A stretch of 64,000 bases of DNA. Origin: Gonatopus flavifemur. Its lineage: Eukaryota; Arthropoda; Insecta; Hymenoptera; Dryinidae. The notes beneath the pieces were generated by a model that searched no databases, had not been told where the DNA came from, and saw nothing but the letters and a program-made list of their open reading frames with translations. Shown one piece after another: positions 1 through 10,555 of this stretch. Positions within the stretch are counted from its first letter, which is position 1. Every line of letters starts with the position of its first letter. The DNA is taken from the NCBI GenBank assembly GCA_018340375.1, contig JAFFJZ010000044.1:930001-994000 (forward strand), read 5' to 3'. Made by a program: the position numbers and the translations under genes.

Positions 1-837
1 TGTATGAGGATTTACGTGAGGAGGTAAGAACGGATGTAGGTATGGATGGAAATGGTAGGATACGTGTGGATGGAATTTGGGAGTGTAAGGAAAAATTTGA
101 GAGTATGAATGTGTATGCGAAACGTGTGTTTGGAAGGAGGCGTGTGAGAATGAATGAGATGAGGGATGAATGAAGTGTGAGGCCTAGTGCCTCGGTGATC
201 GCAGGGGGGATTCCAGGAAGGTGAAAGGGAAGGCTTCCTAATGCGGGTTGCTGGACCGATTTCTGCTGGATCCTTTGGGAGGTGGCGTACCCACCAACCC
301 GAATCGCAGGCCGACCAGAGCCGATGGGGGCAGGACCAGCAATCTGGTATTGGCTAGCAGAGGGAGAAGTCCTGCTGGCCACGAAGGGTGTAACCGTTTG
401 ACCCTAACACGGTACCCGCGGGGACCGGGATGCCCCTGGGGGGTTCGATTCCCCCTAGCCCGGTCATGGGAAGGCCCACGTAAGGTGGTGAAATCGCGGG
501 GGCAGTGGTTTACGGCTACATGCTGGCCAGACGGCCCCGACGGGGCTGTCGACGTGTGAGTTGCGGTCTCAACTCGGGAACCAGCCTGCATAGCTGGTAG
601 GGTTTTGGAAAGTGACCTCCCTCGACCAGTAGGGCGCTGATGGGGCCCGCAACCCCCTGAAGCACACTGGGAGGTCCTGGGTCTCAATGACCGGGGGCCG
701 CGCCTGACCCTGCGTTAAGTGGTCCGTAACTCCACTCCCGAGCCGTTGAGGCGGGAAGGGATCGTGGAGCTATGACGGAGGGGGTTACGTATGAGTGCGG
801 GTAGAAGCCCACTAAGGGCCGGGTACCGCACCTAAAA
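1..837 (+). mobile_element. 3' end of a LINE (non-LTR retrotransposon), 5' cut by window edge
   Basis: An open frame enters from the left edge and stops at 173. It is followed by about 660 bp of unusually GC-rich DNA without a convincing gene, then an abrupt change to AT-rich Polinton sequence near 837. A short basic C-terminus followed by a long structured GC-rich 3' UTR fits a LINE of the R1/TRAS type. The clade is not established, because neither the reverse transcriptase nor the true 3' junction can be checked here. The end at 837 is placed by the composition change. The open frames between 238 and 687 on both strands look like by-products of GC richness. Confidence 0.5.
3..173 (+). CDS. 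C-terminal 56 residues of a probable LINE ORF2
   Basis: The frame is open from the window edge to TGA at 171-173. The peptide is charged, with an acidic first half and an Arg-rich end (RRRVR near the C-terminus). It holds no catalytic motif, so the assignment rests on position, just before a GC-rich 3' tail, and on base composition unlike the DNA after 837. It could instead be the end of an unrelated host gene. Confidence 0.4.
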   Translation, partial: YEDLREEVRTDVGMDGNGRIRVDGIWECKEKFESMNVYAKRVFGRRRVRMNEMRDE

Positions 838-939
838 TATTTGGATGAATCTCTGTCAAAACATAGCCGAAAGATTTTATTCTGCCACTGGTGTTTATTG
901 TCTCGTCGTATCTACTTTCCATCGATGAACCACCATCAC

Positions 940-3505
940 TCAACGGTCGATCTCGATCCACAGTGAAACATCGTGGACAACCGTGCCAATAACACCCATG
1001 AATTGAAATACATATTTTAAGCCCGTTTCCTGATCTTCAAAATAACCATCTACAAGTATGCCTTCCGGTATACGGTACTCACGATCGCGAGCAGCGGATT
1101 GAATGTGACAACCACGTGTGTGTTCAATCCACGACAACCATCCACAAGCTTTACGAGAAAAATTTTGTGCACATCTATACCCGTTTTCAGGAATAATTCC
1201 AATGGTCTCTTCTTTTGAGTAATTTTTTCTGAAAACCTTAGAACAAGCTGAAGCGACTGTAATGCTTTCTGTAAGCGGACAAACATTACCGCAATCCAAG
1301 AACATTTTTCGAAAAACAATGCATGCTTCACGTAGAATTTCCACATCTTTTCGACAGTAGTTGAATATTTCTTTTCGAAAATCAAGAATCTAATCGGCGT
1401 TCGTTTTTTTCTCATGATACCATTCCAAAAACTCTCCACGTTCAACTGTTTTCATGGTGTCAAGCATGTAAAATTCGATAGATGGTGATGATCGAGTGTA
1501 ATTTTGATTTTCTGGAGCATTGAAAAGGTGGGGAAATATCTCTCTTTCGGAACCACCAGGTAGATCGAAAGCTTTTGGAAGGTTGTTCAAGGCCATGGGA
1601 ACCCATTTTCATCCGCAGGATTTTAGTCCCGTTAGGTATTAAACTGAGGATATGAATCGCGTTTCTGCCCCATCAAATATTCCAATATAAATTGAGCGTC
1701 GTAGCCTTTAGCATTATGTGCTATACATACGATTTACGAAAAAATTCGTTTTTGTTGAAAAATCAATTCGATAAACTGTTGAATAGGATTTCAACCAAAA
1801 ACATATTCACGCACGCCGCAATAATCACATTTTATCATGATATTGGGTTCATTGATACAATATGTGCAAATTCTCTGTACCACACAATGACTAGGTACAT
1901 GCAGACGGGTATTTTGGTCGCCTTTGACATTTCGATCTCGTTGCGTTCCGATATCATAGAAAATGAACATAACTGGTTGTCGTAAATCTCTATGTTTGAG
2001 AGGCATGATATAATATTGGTGATTGTAAGGTTGTTGCTTACGACAAATGTTACAAAATGTCCACCCACATACGTGTTTGCGATCTTGTGGTATTGAAATT
2101 AAACACTTATTACATTTTTTCAATGACGTGCATACACTCGAGTTTGAATTTGCGAACGTGTTGGATGTTTTTTTTTGTGTGAATCGTAATAAGTTATACC
2201 GTAAAAATATCGATTGCAATCTCTACAGAACATTTGATTCGATGCAGTATCGCATGGAGGACTGTGTTTACATCGTGAACATTGTTTAGTACATTGATGT
2301 CTGATAGCATTTTGTTTATAAGATTTATGACAAGCCTCACAAAATCCTCGACTACCCGCAGCTCCGCGTAGACTCAAAATAGGTTTGGAGTGAGCTCATT
2401 CCTCATAATAAGCGATGTTTAAAGTATGAACAACATGTCCAAAGAATCGGGAAACTTTTGATCGTCCATCAAATGAGGGTTTCACGCCTTTTCCCAAAGA
2501 TTCGAATTTGTAAATGACAATTGCCGTACCTATATGCGTATGATAATTTTGGAAACGTTCTATTCCATTTGGTCCACAACCGTTCGCAGTGATACACACC
2601 CCTGCATTTCTCATCACTTCACATGCTCTTATTCGCTGTAAAGACGATCGCGGTTGTCTTATTTCATTTCATTCTTTTTGTGAAGTTCCTGAACGTACAG
2701 TACCCCTCCGCACATAGACATCTGCTGCTACAAGGGAGCGTGGTGGACACAATTTATCATTGTCATTACGGATAGTTGCAATCGATCGCTTTGATGCAGT
2801 CTCAAAATTTGAAGATTTTCTACCACAACCTACAGGAGTACCACCAACAATACAAGAATTTATGACACAAGATTCATCTATATTGGAACTACGCGAACTT
2901 TGAGCAACACTACTCACAAGTTCCCACGGATTTTCAAAAAAGAAATCACGAACTGGTCGAAAAGATTGCCAGACTACACCATGTTCGAATCTATTCGCAG
3001 AAAAAGTCAATCCTATATAATCATGACTTTGACATGAACTGGTGAGGTATGTATGTATATCACGGAAGGCTGTTTTCAACCAATTCGACGAATTCGTATT
3101 TTGAGCTTGAGGGAGATTGAATTTCAGTTCGATTTCACGGCTACGAGTTTTGAATTTTTGAAAGTATTTTCTATGCTGTGACATGATCACGAACCTGTGT
3201 CCCGGTGGTAGTATTCCATCTTTATTGTTATCCCTATTGTTTTCTCCTTCTACTTGTTCTTCCATTCCTCCCTCTTCTTTCTTTCCTCTTTCTACCGCCT
3301 CTTCTCTTTCTTCATGATAATCATCATGATCACCTTGTTCTACTCCTTCTTCATTCCCTTCTTCTGGTTTTTCGTGTACTGGATAACAGTCTATGGCGTT
3401 ATGTTCGTTGTCAGCGGTTTCATCAATATCGATATGTTTCCGAGGAAATCTGCGACCCCATCCACGTTGATTTTGATATCCTTGCGAAGTTGAAGCTACG
3501 TTTTA
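940..3505 (-). pseudogene. polB: Polinton DNA polymerase B, frameshifted
   Basis: Reading leftward from about 3505, the frame starts with an acidic Glu/Asp-rich low-complexity stretch (about 3250-3450). Next come the conserved N-terminal segment of Polinton polymerases (2669-3200), a block at 2396-2617, Cys/His-rich paired CxxC motifs (2120-2377), and the segment at 1791-2219. Then come 1390-1596, with the PHLFN and ENQNY motifs, and 940-1344, with SRKA, LSWIEHT and an EGILVDGY motif. I recognise these as Polinton family B polymerase motifs. The pieces lie in different frames with stops between them, so at least four frame breaks or nonsense changes separate them. The palm-domain catalytic motifs cannot be placed with confidence, and the C-terminus seems to be lost near the LINE junction. 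An intact protein would replicate the element by protein priming. Confidence 0.8.
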
Positions 3506-3599
3506 AGCACAAATGAATCATTGAATTTTGATAATTGCTCTTGAAAAAATGGTATTCTTCATGTTGATTCGTTTTCGAGCAAAATCTCTATATTCATGT

Positions 3600-4040
3600 A
3601 TCACAAGTTTTTATTGACATTTCCTTCTTCAACATACCTTCACAAATACAGAGAGGATGATCAAGTAGAATGACATCTTCAATAATCACAGGCTCTTGAC
3701 GAGAACGCAGGCGTTGATCATCCTTCTCTCCAGGGGAATCATTATCATCGCTCAAAATGCCTCACGAAGTTGGAACTACTTTTCTTTCAAGGATAAAGAA
3801 ATCGTTGAATTTTAATAATAACTCTCAGAAAAATCACTATATTCATGTATCACAAATTTTTTATCGACATCTTTTCTCTCAACATATCCTCACAAACACA
3901 AAGATGATGATCAAGTAGAACAGCATCTTCAATGATCATAGGTTTTTGACGAGGAAGCAGCTTTTGATTATCCTCCTCCTCCTTCTCCTCCTCCTCCTCT
4001 GCAGGGGGATCATCATCATCACTCAGAATAATTTCCTGAA
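3600..4040 (-). repeat. Two direct copies of an acidic coding segment
   Basis: Two stretches, about 3640-3770 and 3890-4030, are imperfect direct copies about 250 bp apart. Read on the minus strand, each encodes an Asp/Glu-rich run followed by a shared motif (IIEDAVLLDH in one copy, IIEDVILLDH in the other) and then stops. It looks like a small internal tandem duplication in a Polinton-borne gene. The function is unknown. Confidence 0.5.
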
Positions 4041-4428
4041 TTCCCTCCGAATCTGATGAAAATACATCTCCCGAATAATATTTACATAATTCATAGTTAT
4101 GAAAACTTCTATCATGAAATTAATATATTCCCTCCCTGTGGTGACATTTGTTCATTTGCAGCTTCTCGTGGTATTGAAGCGACAATCTCTTTGACATTAT
4201 TCGAAGCTGATGAAAAAATTTCATTGTTCATAGAAGAATATCGATGAAAAACAAGAAATGATCATTGTGAGTTATTTAATCACAATAATAATACATACTT
4301 TTTTGAACTGATAGTCGCTCATACGAAGTTTGTAACTGTGGAGATGGATTATCATCCTCGTCGAGTTCCATTAATGATTCTAAAATTTTATAGCATCGCG
4401 CACACTCAGTTCATATATTGATTTCATT

Positions 4429-4918
4429 TTAGATGTGAATTGAATATAAACTGATTTGAAATAATGTGTAGAACATGTACGTTTCGGATACAAGATGCAT
4501 ATGAATAATGTGAATATTACAGTGTGTAACATCAGAGCTTTTCTCAATCCACTCCCATACTACTTGAAACTCCCATTGAAATCGTGCGAAGAATATGTGA
4601 AATAACTCACCGATCGAAGAATAATAGTCTTTCATCAATTCCTTCATGCTTTCGTCCCAAAAGTGAAGTTTTAAATATGACATCCTTCCAGCAACCATAT
4701 CACGTAACATATTGAAATCATTGAATAAACCTCTGAACATACAATCTTAAGAACATAAAGAGTTCACAATGACATATCATTTCTTTGAATAAGTTCAACA
4801 CAACTTGGTGTGATACATTTTCAGAGGATGAAGAGCGTTCAAAATATGCAATATTGAACAACTTTTTAGCACAATACACATATTCTGCACATCTTAACAC
4901 AGTTTCACGTAGAGACAT
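4429..4918 (-). pseudogene. Unknown minus-strand ORF pair, probably one frameshifted gene
   Basis: Two overlapping minus-strand frames, 4718-4918 and 4429-4740, run consecutively and together could encode about 160 residues rich in aromatic and hydrophobic residues. The overlap of about 20 bp suggests a single gene with one frameshift near 4720-4740. I do not recognise the protein. It lies between the polymerase and another unknown gene on the same strand of the Polinton remnant, so a Polinton origin is inferred. A plus-strand frame at 4785-5243 covers the same DNA and cannot be excluded as the real one. Confidence 0.3.
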
Positions 4919-5733
4919 TTTGTTTCCTGATTCATGTAATGAAAGGAGGGACTATTCAACTTCTTGTATTAGTCGCTTTGTGTCAGCTTGGTCCAATACT
5001 ATTGAAATAATAACAGAACTGTGTAATTGTCATCCTTTCATAAGGTACCATCTTCCATTGATTCAAACATATTCGCATCTCTGTGTTGTTTTTAGTGATT
5101 CATTTCTCAAAGGCAATGATTTTTGCGGATTTTGGTCTACAAAGTCGAGGAGAAGACATGAATGTAATCGTAGATGCAGCAAGATGCACGTGCCGACGAG
5201 ATCAACGCATATTATACACCGTTTAGTGCTCGTGAAATTATAAGTATCATGTTTCTGTATCACGTATTATTCAATGAGTATGACTTCGAAACAATTCTAT
5301 TCTACACTGTTTCTTGTTTCCATTTCATAACCTTGATTTGAATATCAGATGGACGGATCCAATTGGAAGGAGAAATCATAGGAATGATGGATGAAAAAAA
5401 AAATGTTCAAATGAATCGATGCCTTCTTAAGATTCGCAAATTGAGGTTTTACCACTCAAGATGACATCAACTCATCAGAAACAAGGAAACTGTGATTATC
5501 ATACAATTTATTCGGTTATTCATTAATTTATTTACAACAACCAATTATGCCATTCTCTCTTTTCTTTATAACAAACTCATGCGGGCAATGTATTTTACAT
5601 TAAGTACATGAAAACTTTCCCATGGAGAACATCAAATGAACGAAAAAAAACTCAACATATGAAAAATAACATATAACAGATGAGAATAAATGTAATCGCA
5701 AACAGTTTTCTTGAAATTTGTTGAATTTCCGAC

Positions 5734-6524
5734 TCAATAAACGGATTGTCTTTTCCACTTGGAAACTATAGCTTCCGCGATGTATGGTAGATATATTGAT
5801 TTTATTTCTGCATATAACAAATCAAAATATTCCTCTGGAAACTTGTCAGATAGCTCTGGTTTGATGTTACTTTGAATATGGGAATCGTTGACATGAGCCA
5901 CTCGATGTATGTCTTCAGTTTCGATGAAATTATTCGGAAGATTCAATTCAACCTCCTTCTTATATAATTCATAACATTTTTGCACTTCATGAATCATAGT
6001 TTCCGAAATTACGTACTTCAAAAGAACACAGCTGTGTATATCTTCTAATTGAATGAAAGTCGGCTGTTGCATCATTAAACTGGGAATATACGTTTTCTTC
6101 TTTTTCAGCGGTGGTTGATCACTTAATACTAATGATGATGATGAAGAAGCTCCAGTCTTTTCACATGATTCAAAAGAGATAGATCTTACATTGTATGCCG
6201 TGGTGAACCACATTCGGACATTATTTATATCGATCGGTGCAGGACTGATTTTTTCGACAAATCCGAGATATTGCCGTGCTTCAGGAAAATGATCTCTCAA
6301 GTGTGCCCAATATCGCGTTCAAATTTCAGGCCTTGATTCAAAGAATTGCTTCTCAAGAGAATAACAGGTTCAAGCTTGTCGTCTTCATCTAGCGATATCC
6401 CAAGACTCACTTTTTTGGTGCCTGACACGTTCGAATCATAAGTCGTAGACAGTAGTAGGTTGAAAGGCAACCGTTTGTAAGAAAATTTCTCTTGATGAAG
6501 TCGCGACACAACCGTGTTCTCCAT
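5734..6524 (-). pseudogene. Unknown Polinton-associated protein, single frame break
   Basis: A 75-residue frame starts with ATG at 6524 and ends in TGA at 6297-6299. A second frame opens at the overlapping TTG at 6300 and continues for 188 residues to 5734. The sense reads smoothly across the overlap, so this was probably one protein of about 260 residues broken by a 1-nt change. The N-terminal part has a beta-rich look. The middle has a serine run followed by a KKKK motif, which could be a nuclear-localisation-like signal. The C-terminal half looks helical and charged. I do not recognise the family. The upstream segment recalls small single-stranded DNA-binding proteins of the PC4 type only vaguely, and I would not name it so. 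Confidence 0.4.
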
Positions 6525-6978
6525 TGTATTTAGATAATATCACTTGGAACTATATTTTGTTGAGAATGGAATCAAACTGTTCTCCTCCAGAAAAAATGAT
6601 CTACATATATAGTGCAGATATATACAGAAAAAAGTGGGGGGACCAAAGTCGCAAATCTCATCAAAAATGAAACTGTCATATTAACATTTCAAATGACGTC
6701 ATCTATTCACACCCAATCATCAGATAAGAAAATAAAAAAATGATGATGGTAATGATCACGAGACCGAAATGTTGCTGAGTAAGTGAAAAGTAATAGCTTA
6801 GGTCGCAACAACGATGGACATGATACAAGAAGATTCATGATAGAGAACCAATAAGGGAATGGGATATTCAAATCAATGGAAAAGAAATCAGAAAATTGTG
6901 ATTTTCTATATCATCATAGTGAGGTACATGCAACGTATATTTAGGCTCTAACACTTGAAATTTAATTCATTTTACAAC

Positions 6979-7086
6979 ATGGACACCAGGTGGAAACACC
7001 CTTGGACAGCTATAATTTGCGGGCCCACAAACTGTGGTAACACATTTTGTTGGAAGTTTCTTCCGATATATGAATCAGATGAGTGA
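6979..7086 (+). pseudogene. N-terminal fragment of Polinton packaging ATPase, Walker A mutated
   Basis: ATG at 6979 opens 35 residues ending in TGA at 7084-7086. The start (RWKHPWTAIICGPTNCGNT) matches the pattern of A32/FtsK-type Polinton ATPases, where a hydrophobic strand leads into the P-loop GPTxxGK(S/T). The lysine that would contact the ATP phosphates is Asn here (GNT instead of GKT), so the fragment could not hydrolyse ATP. The frame is lost soon after, and the giant inverted repeat starts 67 bp downstream. It lies on the strand opposite the polymerase. Confidence 0.65.
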
Positions 7087-9269
7087 TACACGGTTAGATC
7101 GGACACTCTTACTATGCAGAATGGCAACGGACTTATCAAGAACGTTTCATCCAGATATTAGATAGTAATGTATCAATATTCGAAATATTGATATTATTTC
7201 AAGAACGTTCAAATTCAATTATTTTTGACAATTCGGAGTGTATATGTATGTATTATCCATAATTCTATTGTATATAGTCTTATTGTATCAATACTTCTGA
7301 AAGAAACACTTCAGAACAATAACATGATGAATCATTCAACATAAAACCGTGTATCAATTTGCAAAATACGGCTAAAAAATAATTTTTTATTATGTTTATA
7401 ATTTATAATATCTCTTCATATTCAATTTCCAAGGGTTGCAAATGAAGCTTGATACAAGAATCAGCATAAATGCCATTCAGGTTCCTTCGAGGATTTTAGA
7501 AATAAAAGTTGTGAAAGATGAGTTGCACTAAGTTGGCTTCGAGTATCACTCAGTACATTTCCGGCTCTAGAGAATAATCTCTCACATGGTACAGATGTGC
7601 TTACAATAGATGAATGTTGTAAAGCTATTTTCGCTAACTCTGGATATTCTTCTTCTCGGGATCTCCAATATTTAAATATATCTGTTTCCAAAGGCTGTAT
7701 TTCCTTTCGAAGGTAAGGTTTTGAATCAATATCAATCGAACCTAGTACATCTTGGAATTGTCGACTCCTTTCTTCTAAAAGTTTGTAATGGAATTTCCAT
7801 AATTTGTTTGTAGGTTCACCCTTGTTTGCCACATCACTCAATCGTGTTTTATTTGGTTTTTGTTGTTGCAAGTGTAGATTAATTCTGTGAAGCGCTTTAG
7901 AACATGCAAGAGCGCTGGAAAGATACATTCTTTTCAATCGGGGATCAAGAATACTTGCTACTGCAATTAACGGATTTTCTTCAATCCCGGAAAATCTATG
8001 ACTAATTCCTTTCAGCAATCTTTGTTTCAAATTGATTGCTTCTGCAGTTTGGACTACCATTTCTTCTAATGATTTTTGGAAGGAATTAATCAGTGGTATT
8101 ATACGACTTGGAGTTACATACTTATCACCACTAACTTCATTTGTGATATCTCTAGCTGACTCCAGGAGTGATACTATTTCACTTGCGACTCCAACTTGAT
8201 TCAAAGTGAGCATTTCTGGAGCTTGAGGGTTTCTTAATAAGATAGAACTGATTTCATCAATAAGTATCATAAAACGTTGTATCATTATGAATGTTGAATT
8301 CCACCGAGTCGGACGATCTTGCCTCAAACCAATATTACGATTTTCGGTGTCAATTTCAGATTGGAGATTACGTAGATTATAAGAAGCAATGGAAGAATGC
8401 TTTAAGTACGTCACGATTGTTTTTATTGGCTTAAGTATATTCTGAGGGACGTTCTCATCGGCTAGAGCATCTTGGACAACTGAATTGATCAAGTGGGCGA
8501 AACATGGCAAATGTTTTTGAGCGCCAAAGGTATCTCGGGTTGCCTTTACGATATTCGCAGCTCTATCGGTTATAATCGCTGATATTTTATTTTTGTCCAG
8601 ATTCCATTTTTCACAAGTATTTGTTAATATTTTTGAAATGGTTTCAGCAGTGTGACTCCCAGGTATATTAATCATATCTAATACAATCATGGAGAGATCG
8701 TTACCATCTAGAAAATGTCCGTTACATCCTAAGAAACTTCAAGTGGTTCTTGAATCCGTCCATGCATCGGTAGTTAATGTGATATAATCAATTTTTTCTA
8801 TATTCTCTTAGCTCAATCAAAAAGCACTTCATATTCGCTTTCCATTAAAAAAGTTATTCTATATCGTCCTGGAATCTCGTAATGAGGGACGGCAATACTC
8901 AAAAACTTTTTAAAACCTATTCTTTCGGTGATGCTTGAAGCTCCGTCATCTTTGGCAATCATGTAAATGATTGCATTGATGATCCAATTTTCTTTCGATC
9001 CACCTTCTGAAAGAGATAATATTGCCAAATTATTGATGATTTATGTACTCTAAACAAATTTTCGAATATCAAAATTTATTGATTTGATGATATCATTACT
9101 TTTATAAGCTGAAATGTTGCATATCATGGAATCAATCCGAGATTGGAGGTTTTTGGTTTCCGGGATTTTCTCAGGCCTTAGAATTATGACAAGATACAAT
9201 AAATATCGTACAACAAACATGACATGATGAGATGGATGGCGATATTTACTTATAGGAGTAGTAGAAGTA

Positions 9270-9298
9270 TTAGGTGTACAAATAAGTTTCCGCGGTTT
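9270..9298 (+). repeat. Mariner left terminal inverted repeat
   Basis: It begins TTAGGTGTACAAATAAGTT and is preceded by TA at 9268-9269. It appears to be a perfect complement of 10527-10555. Confidence 0.95.
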
Positions 9299-9441
9299 GT
9301 CAAAAGATGGCCCCACCAGAAGGTTATGGAGGAATTGTCAGATGTAAAACGTAATATCCCAAGTTTAGTCATCTGGCAACACCATAACCTTTAAGTACTA
9401 GTGATTCCGTATCAGCATCACGTAATTTTTTTCGTGCAAAA

Positions 9442-10479
9442 ATGTCAAGTTTTATTCCGAATAAGCATCATTTGCGGGAACTTTCGATTTACTTCTTTAA
9501 TGTGAAAAAATCTGCAGCTGAGGCGCATCGATTGCTTCTAGAAGCATATGGTGAAGCTGCTTTAAGTGAGAGAAGTTGTCAGGAATGGTTTCAAAACTTT
9601 AAGAACGGTGAGTTTGACGTTAAAGACAAAGAACGCAGTGGAAGGCCGAAAGTGTACGAAGACATGGAATTAGAAGTACTATTGGAGGAAGATTCGTCCC
9701 AAACGCAAAAAGAACTTGCACTTACTCTACAAGTGACTCAACAAGCAATTTCACATCGTTTAAAATCGTTAGGAATGATTCAAAAACAAGGAAATTGGGT
9801 TCCATATGAACTAAAGCCGAGAGACGTTGAACGCCGATTATACATGAGTGAAATGCTGCTTGCCAGGAATAAAAAAAAGAGTTTTTTGCATCGTATAGTC
9901 ACTGGTGACGAAAAATGGATTCACTACGATAATCCAAAGAAGAGAAAGTCATGGGTTAAGCCCGGCGAACCATCAACATCGACAGCTAAGCCGAATATTC
10001 ATGGAAAAAAACTCATGCTGTGTATTTGGTGGGATCAGCTTGGTGTCGTGTATTATGAATTGCTGAAACCAAGCGAAACCATTACTGGAGCTCTCTACCG
10101 AACACAATTGATGAGATTGAGTCGGGCACTTAAGGAAAAACGCGCCCATTACTACTCCAGACACGACAAAATTATTCTTCTACACGATAATGCTCGTCCA
10201 CATGTTGCGGCGCCGGTAAAAACATACTTGGAAACACTCAACTGGGAAGTTTTACCCCACCCGCCGTATTCACCAGACTCAGCCCCTTCTGATTATCACC
10301 TGTTCCGGTCGATGGCACATGGTCTGTCTGAGCAGCGCTCCACATCATATGAAGACACCAAAAATTGGGTAGATTTGTGGATAGCGTCAAAAGATGAAGA
10401 GTTTTCTCGACGGGGTATCCGAATGTTGCCAGAAAGATGGGGAAAAGTAGTGGCAAATGATGGAAAATACTTTGAATGA
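9442..10479 (+). CDS. Mariner transposase, intact, 345 residues
   Basis: This is a full-length mariner transposase that excises and reinserts the element at TA sites in the nucleus. It starts MSSFIPNK, the form typical of Mos1-like proteins, and runs 345 residues to a GKYFE terminus, the same length as Mos1. The N-terminal 110 residues hold two helix-turn-helix domains that would bind the inverted repeats (first around residues 10-60, second around 80-110, with a QTQKELA segment). The WVPYEL linker motif is present. The catalytic triad is complete: D in TGDEKW (near 155), D in HDNARPH (near 250), and D in APSDYHLF with 34 residues between the second and third, i.e. DD34D. There are no internal stops. 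One oddity is YSPDSAPSD where YSPDLAPSD is usual. ATG at 9442 follows 172 bp of 5' sequence, as in other mariners. Confidence 0.95.
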   Translation: MSSFIPNKHHLRELSIYFFNVKKSAAEAHRLLLEAYGEAALSERSCQEWFQNFKNGEFDVKDKERSGRPKVYEDMELEVLLEEDSSQTQKELALTLQVTQQAISHRLKSLGMIQKQGNWVPYELKPRDVERRLYMSEMLLARNKKKSFLHRIVTGDEKWIHYDNPKKRKSWVKPGEPSTSTAKPNIHGKKLMLCIWWDQLGVVYYELLKPSETITGALYRTQLMRLSRALKEKRAHYYSRHDKIILLHDNARPHVAAPVKTYLETLNWEVLPHPPYSPDSAPSDYHLFRSMAHGLSEQRSTSYEDTKNWVDLWIASKDEEFSRRGIRMLPERWGKVVANDGKYFE

Positions 10480-10526
10480 AACGTAATGTACTTTTCCTTT
10501 ACAATAAATTCCTAATTTTTTATAAA

Positions 10527-10555
10527 AAACCGCGGAAACTTATTTGTACACCTAA
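10527..10555 (-). repeat. Mariner right terminal inverted repeat
   Basis: It ends ACTTATTTGTACACCTAA and is followed by TA at 10556-10557. It lies about 48 bp after the transposase stop codon. Confidence 0.95.

Larger units (their letters stand above)
850..7150. mobile_element. Degenerate Maverick/Polinton remnant
   Basis: The segment carries a broken protein-primed type DNA polymerase B on the minus strand, several minus-strand ORFs of unknown function, and a plus-strand fragment of a packaging-type ATPase. This combination defines Polintons (Mavericks, related to adintoviruses), normally 15-20 kb with long terminal repeats. Here no integrase, capsid, protease or terminal repeat is visible. 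The remnant is cut on the left by a LINE tail (about 837) and on the right by the giant inverted repeat that begins at 7153. It is an old inactive copy. Confidence 0.75.
9270..10555 (+). mobile_element. Complete mariner element, mauritiana/mellifera type, 1286 bp
   Basis: The element is bounded by 29-bp inverted repeats that look identical (9270-9298 and 10527-10555, starting TTAGGTGTACAAATAAG) and flanked on both sides by TA (9268-9269, 10556-10557). It interrupts the BED exon of the left hAT gene. The matching exon in the right arm (around 49970) is uninterrupted, so the empty site is directly visible. The length equals that of Mos1 as I remember it (1286 bp). With an open transposase, it looks like a recent and possibly still mobile insertion. 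Confidence 0.95.

Noticed and set aside
248..687. Long open frames on both strands in the GC-rich left edge
   Set aside because: GC-rich DNA yields stop-poor frames by chance. They overlap on opposite strands and lie in the inferred LINE 3' UTR.
3205..3516. Hydrophobic Leu/Phe-rich plus-strand ORFs resembling a membrane protein
   Set aside because: They are the antisense of the acidic Glu/Asp-rich N-terminal stretch of the Polinton polymerase.
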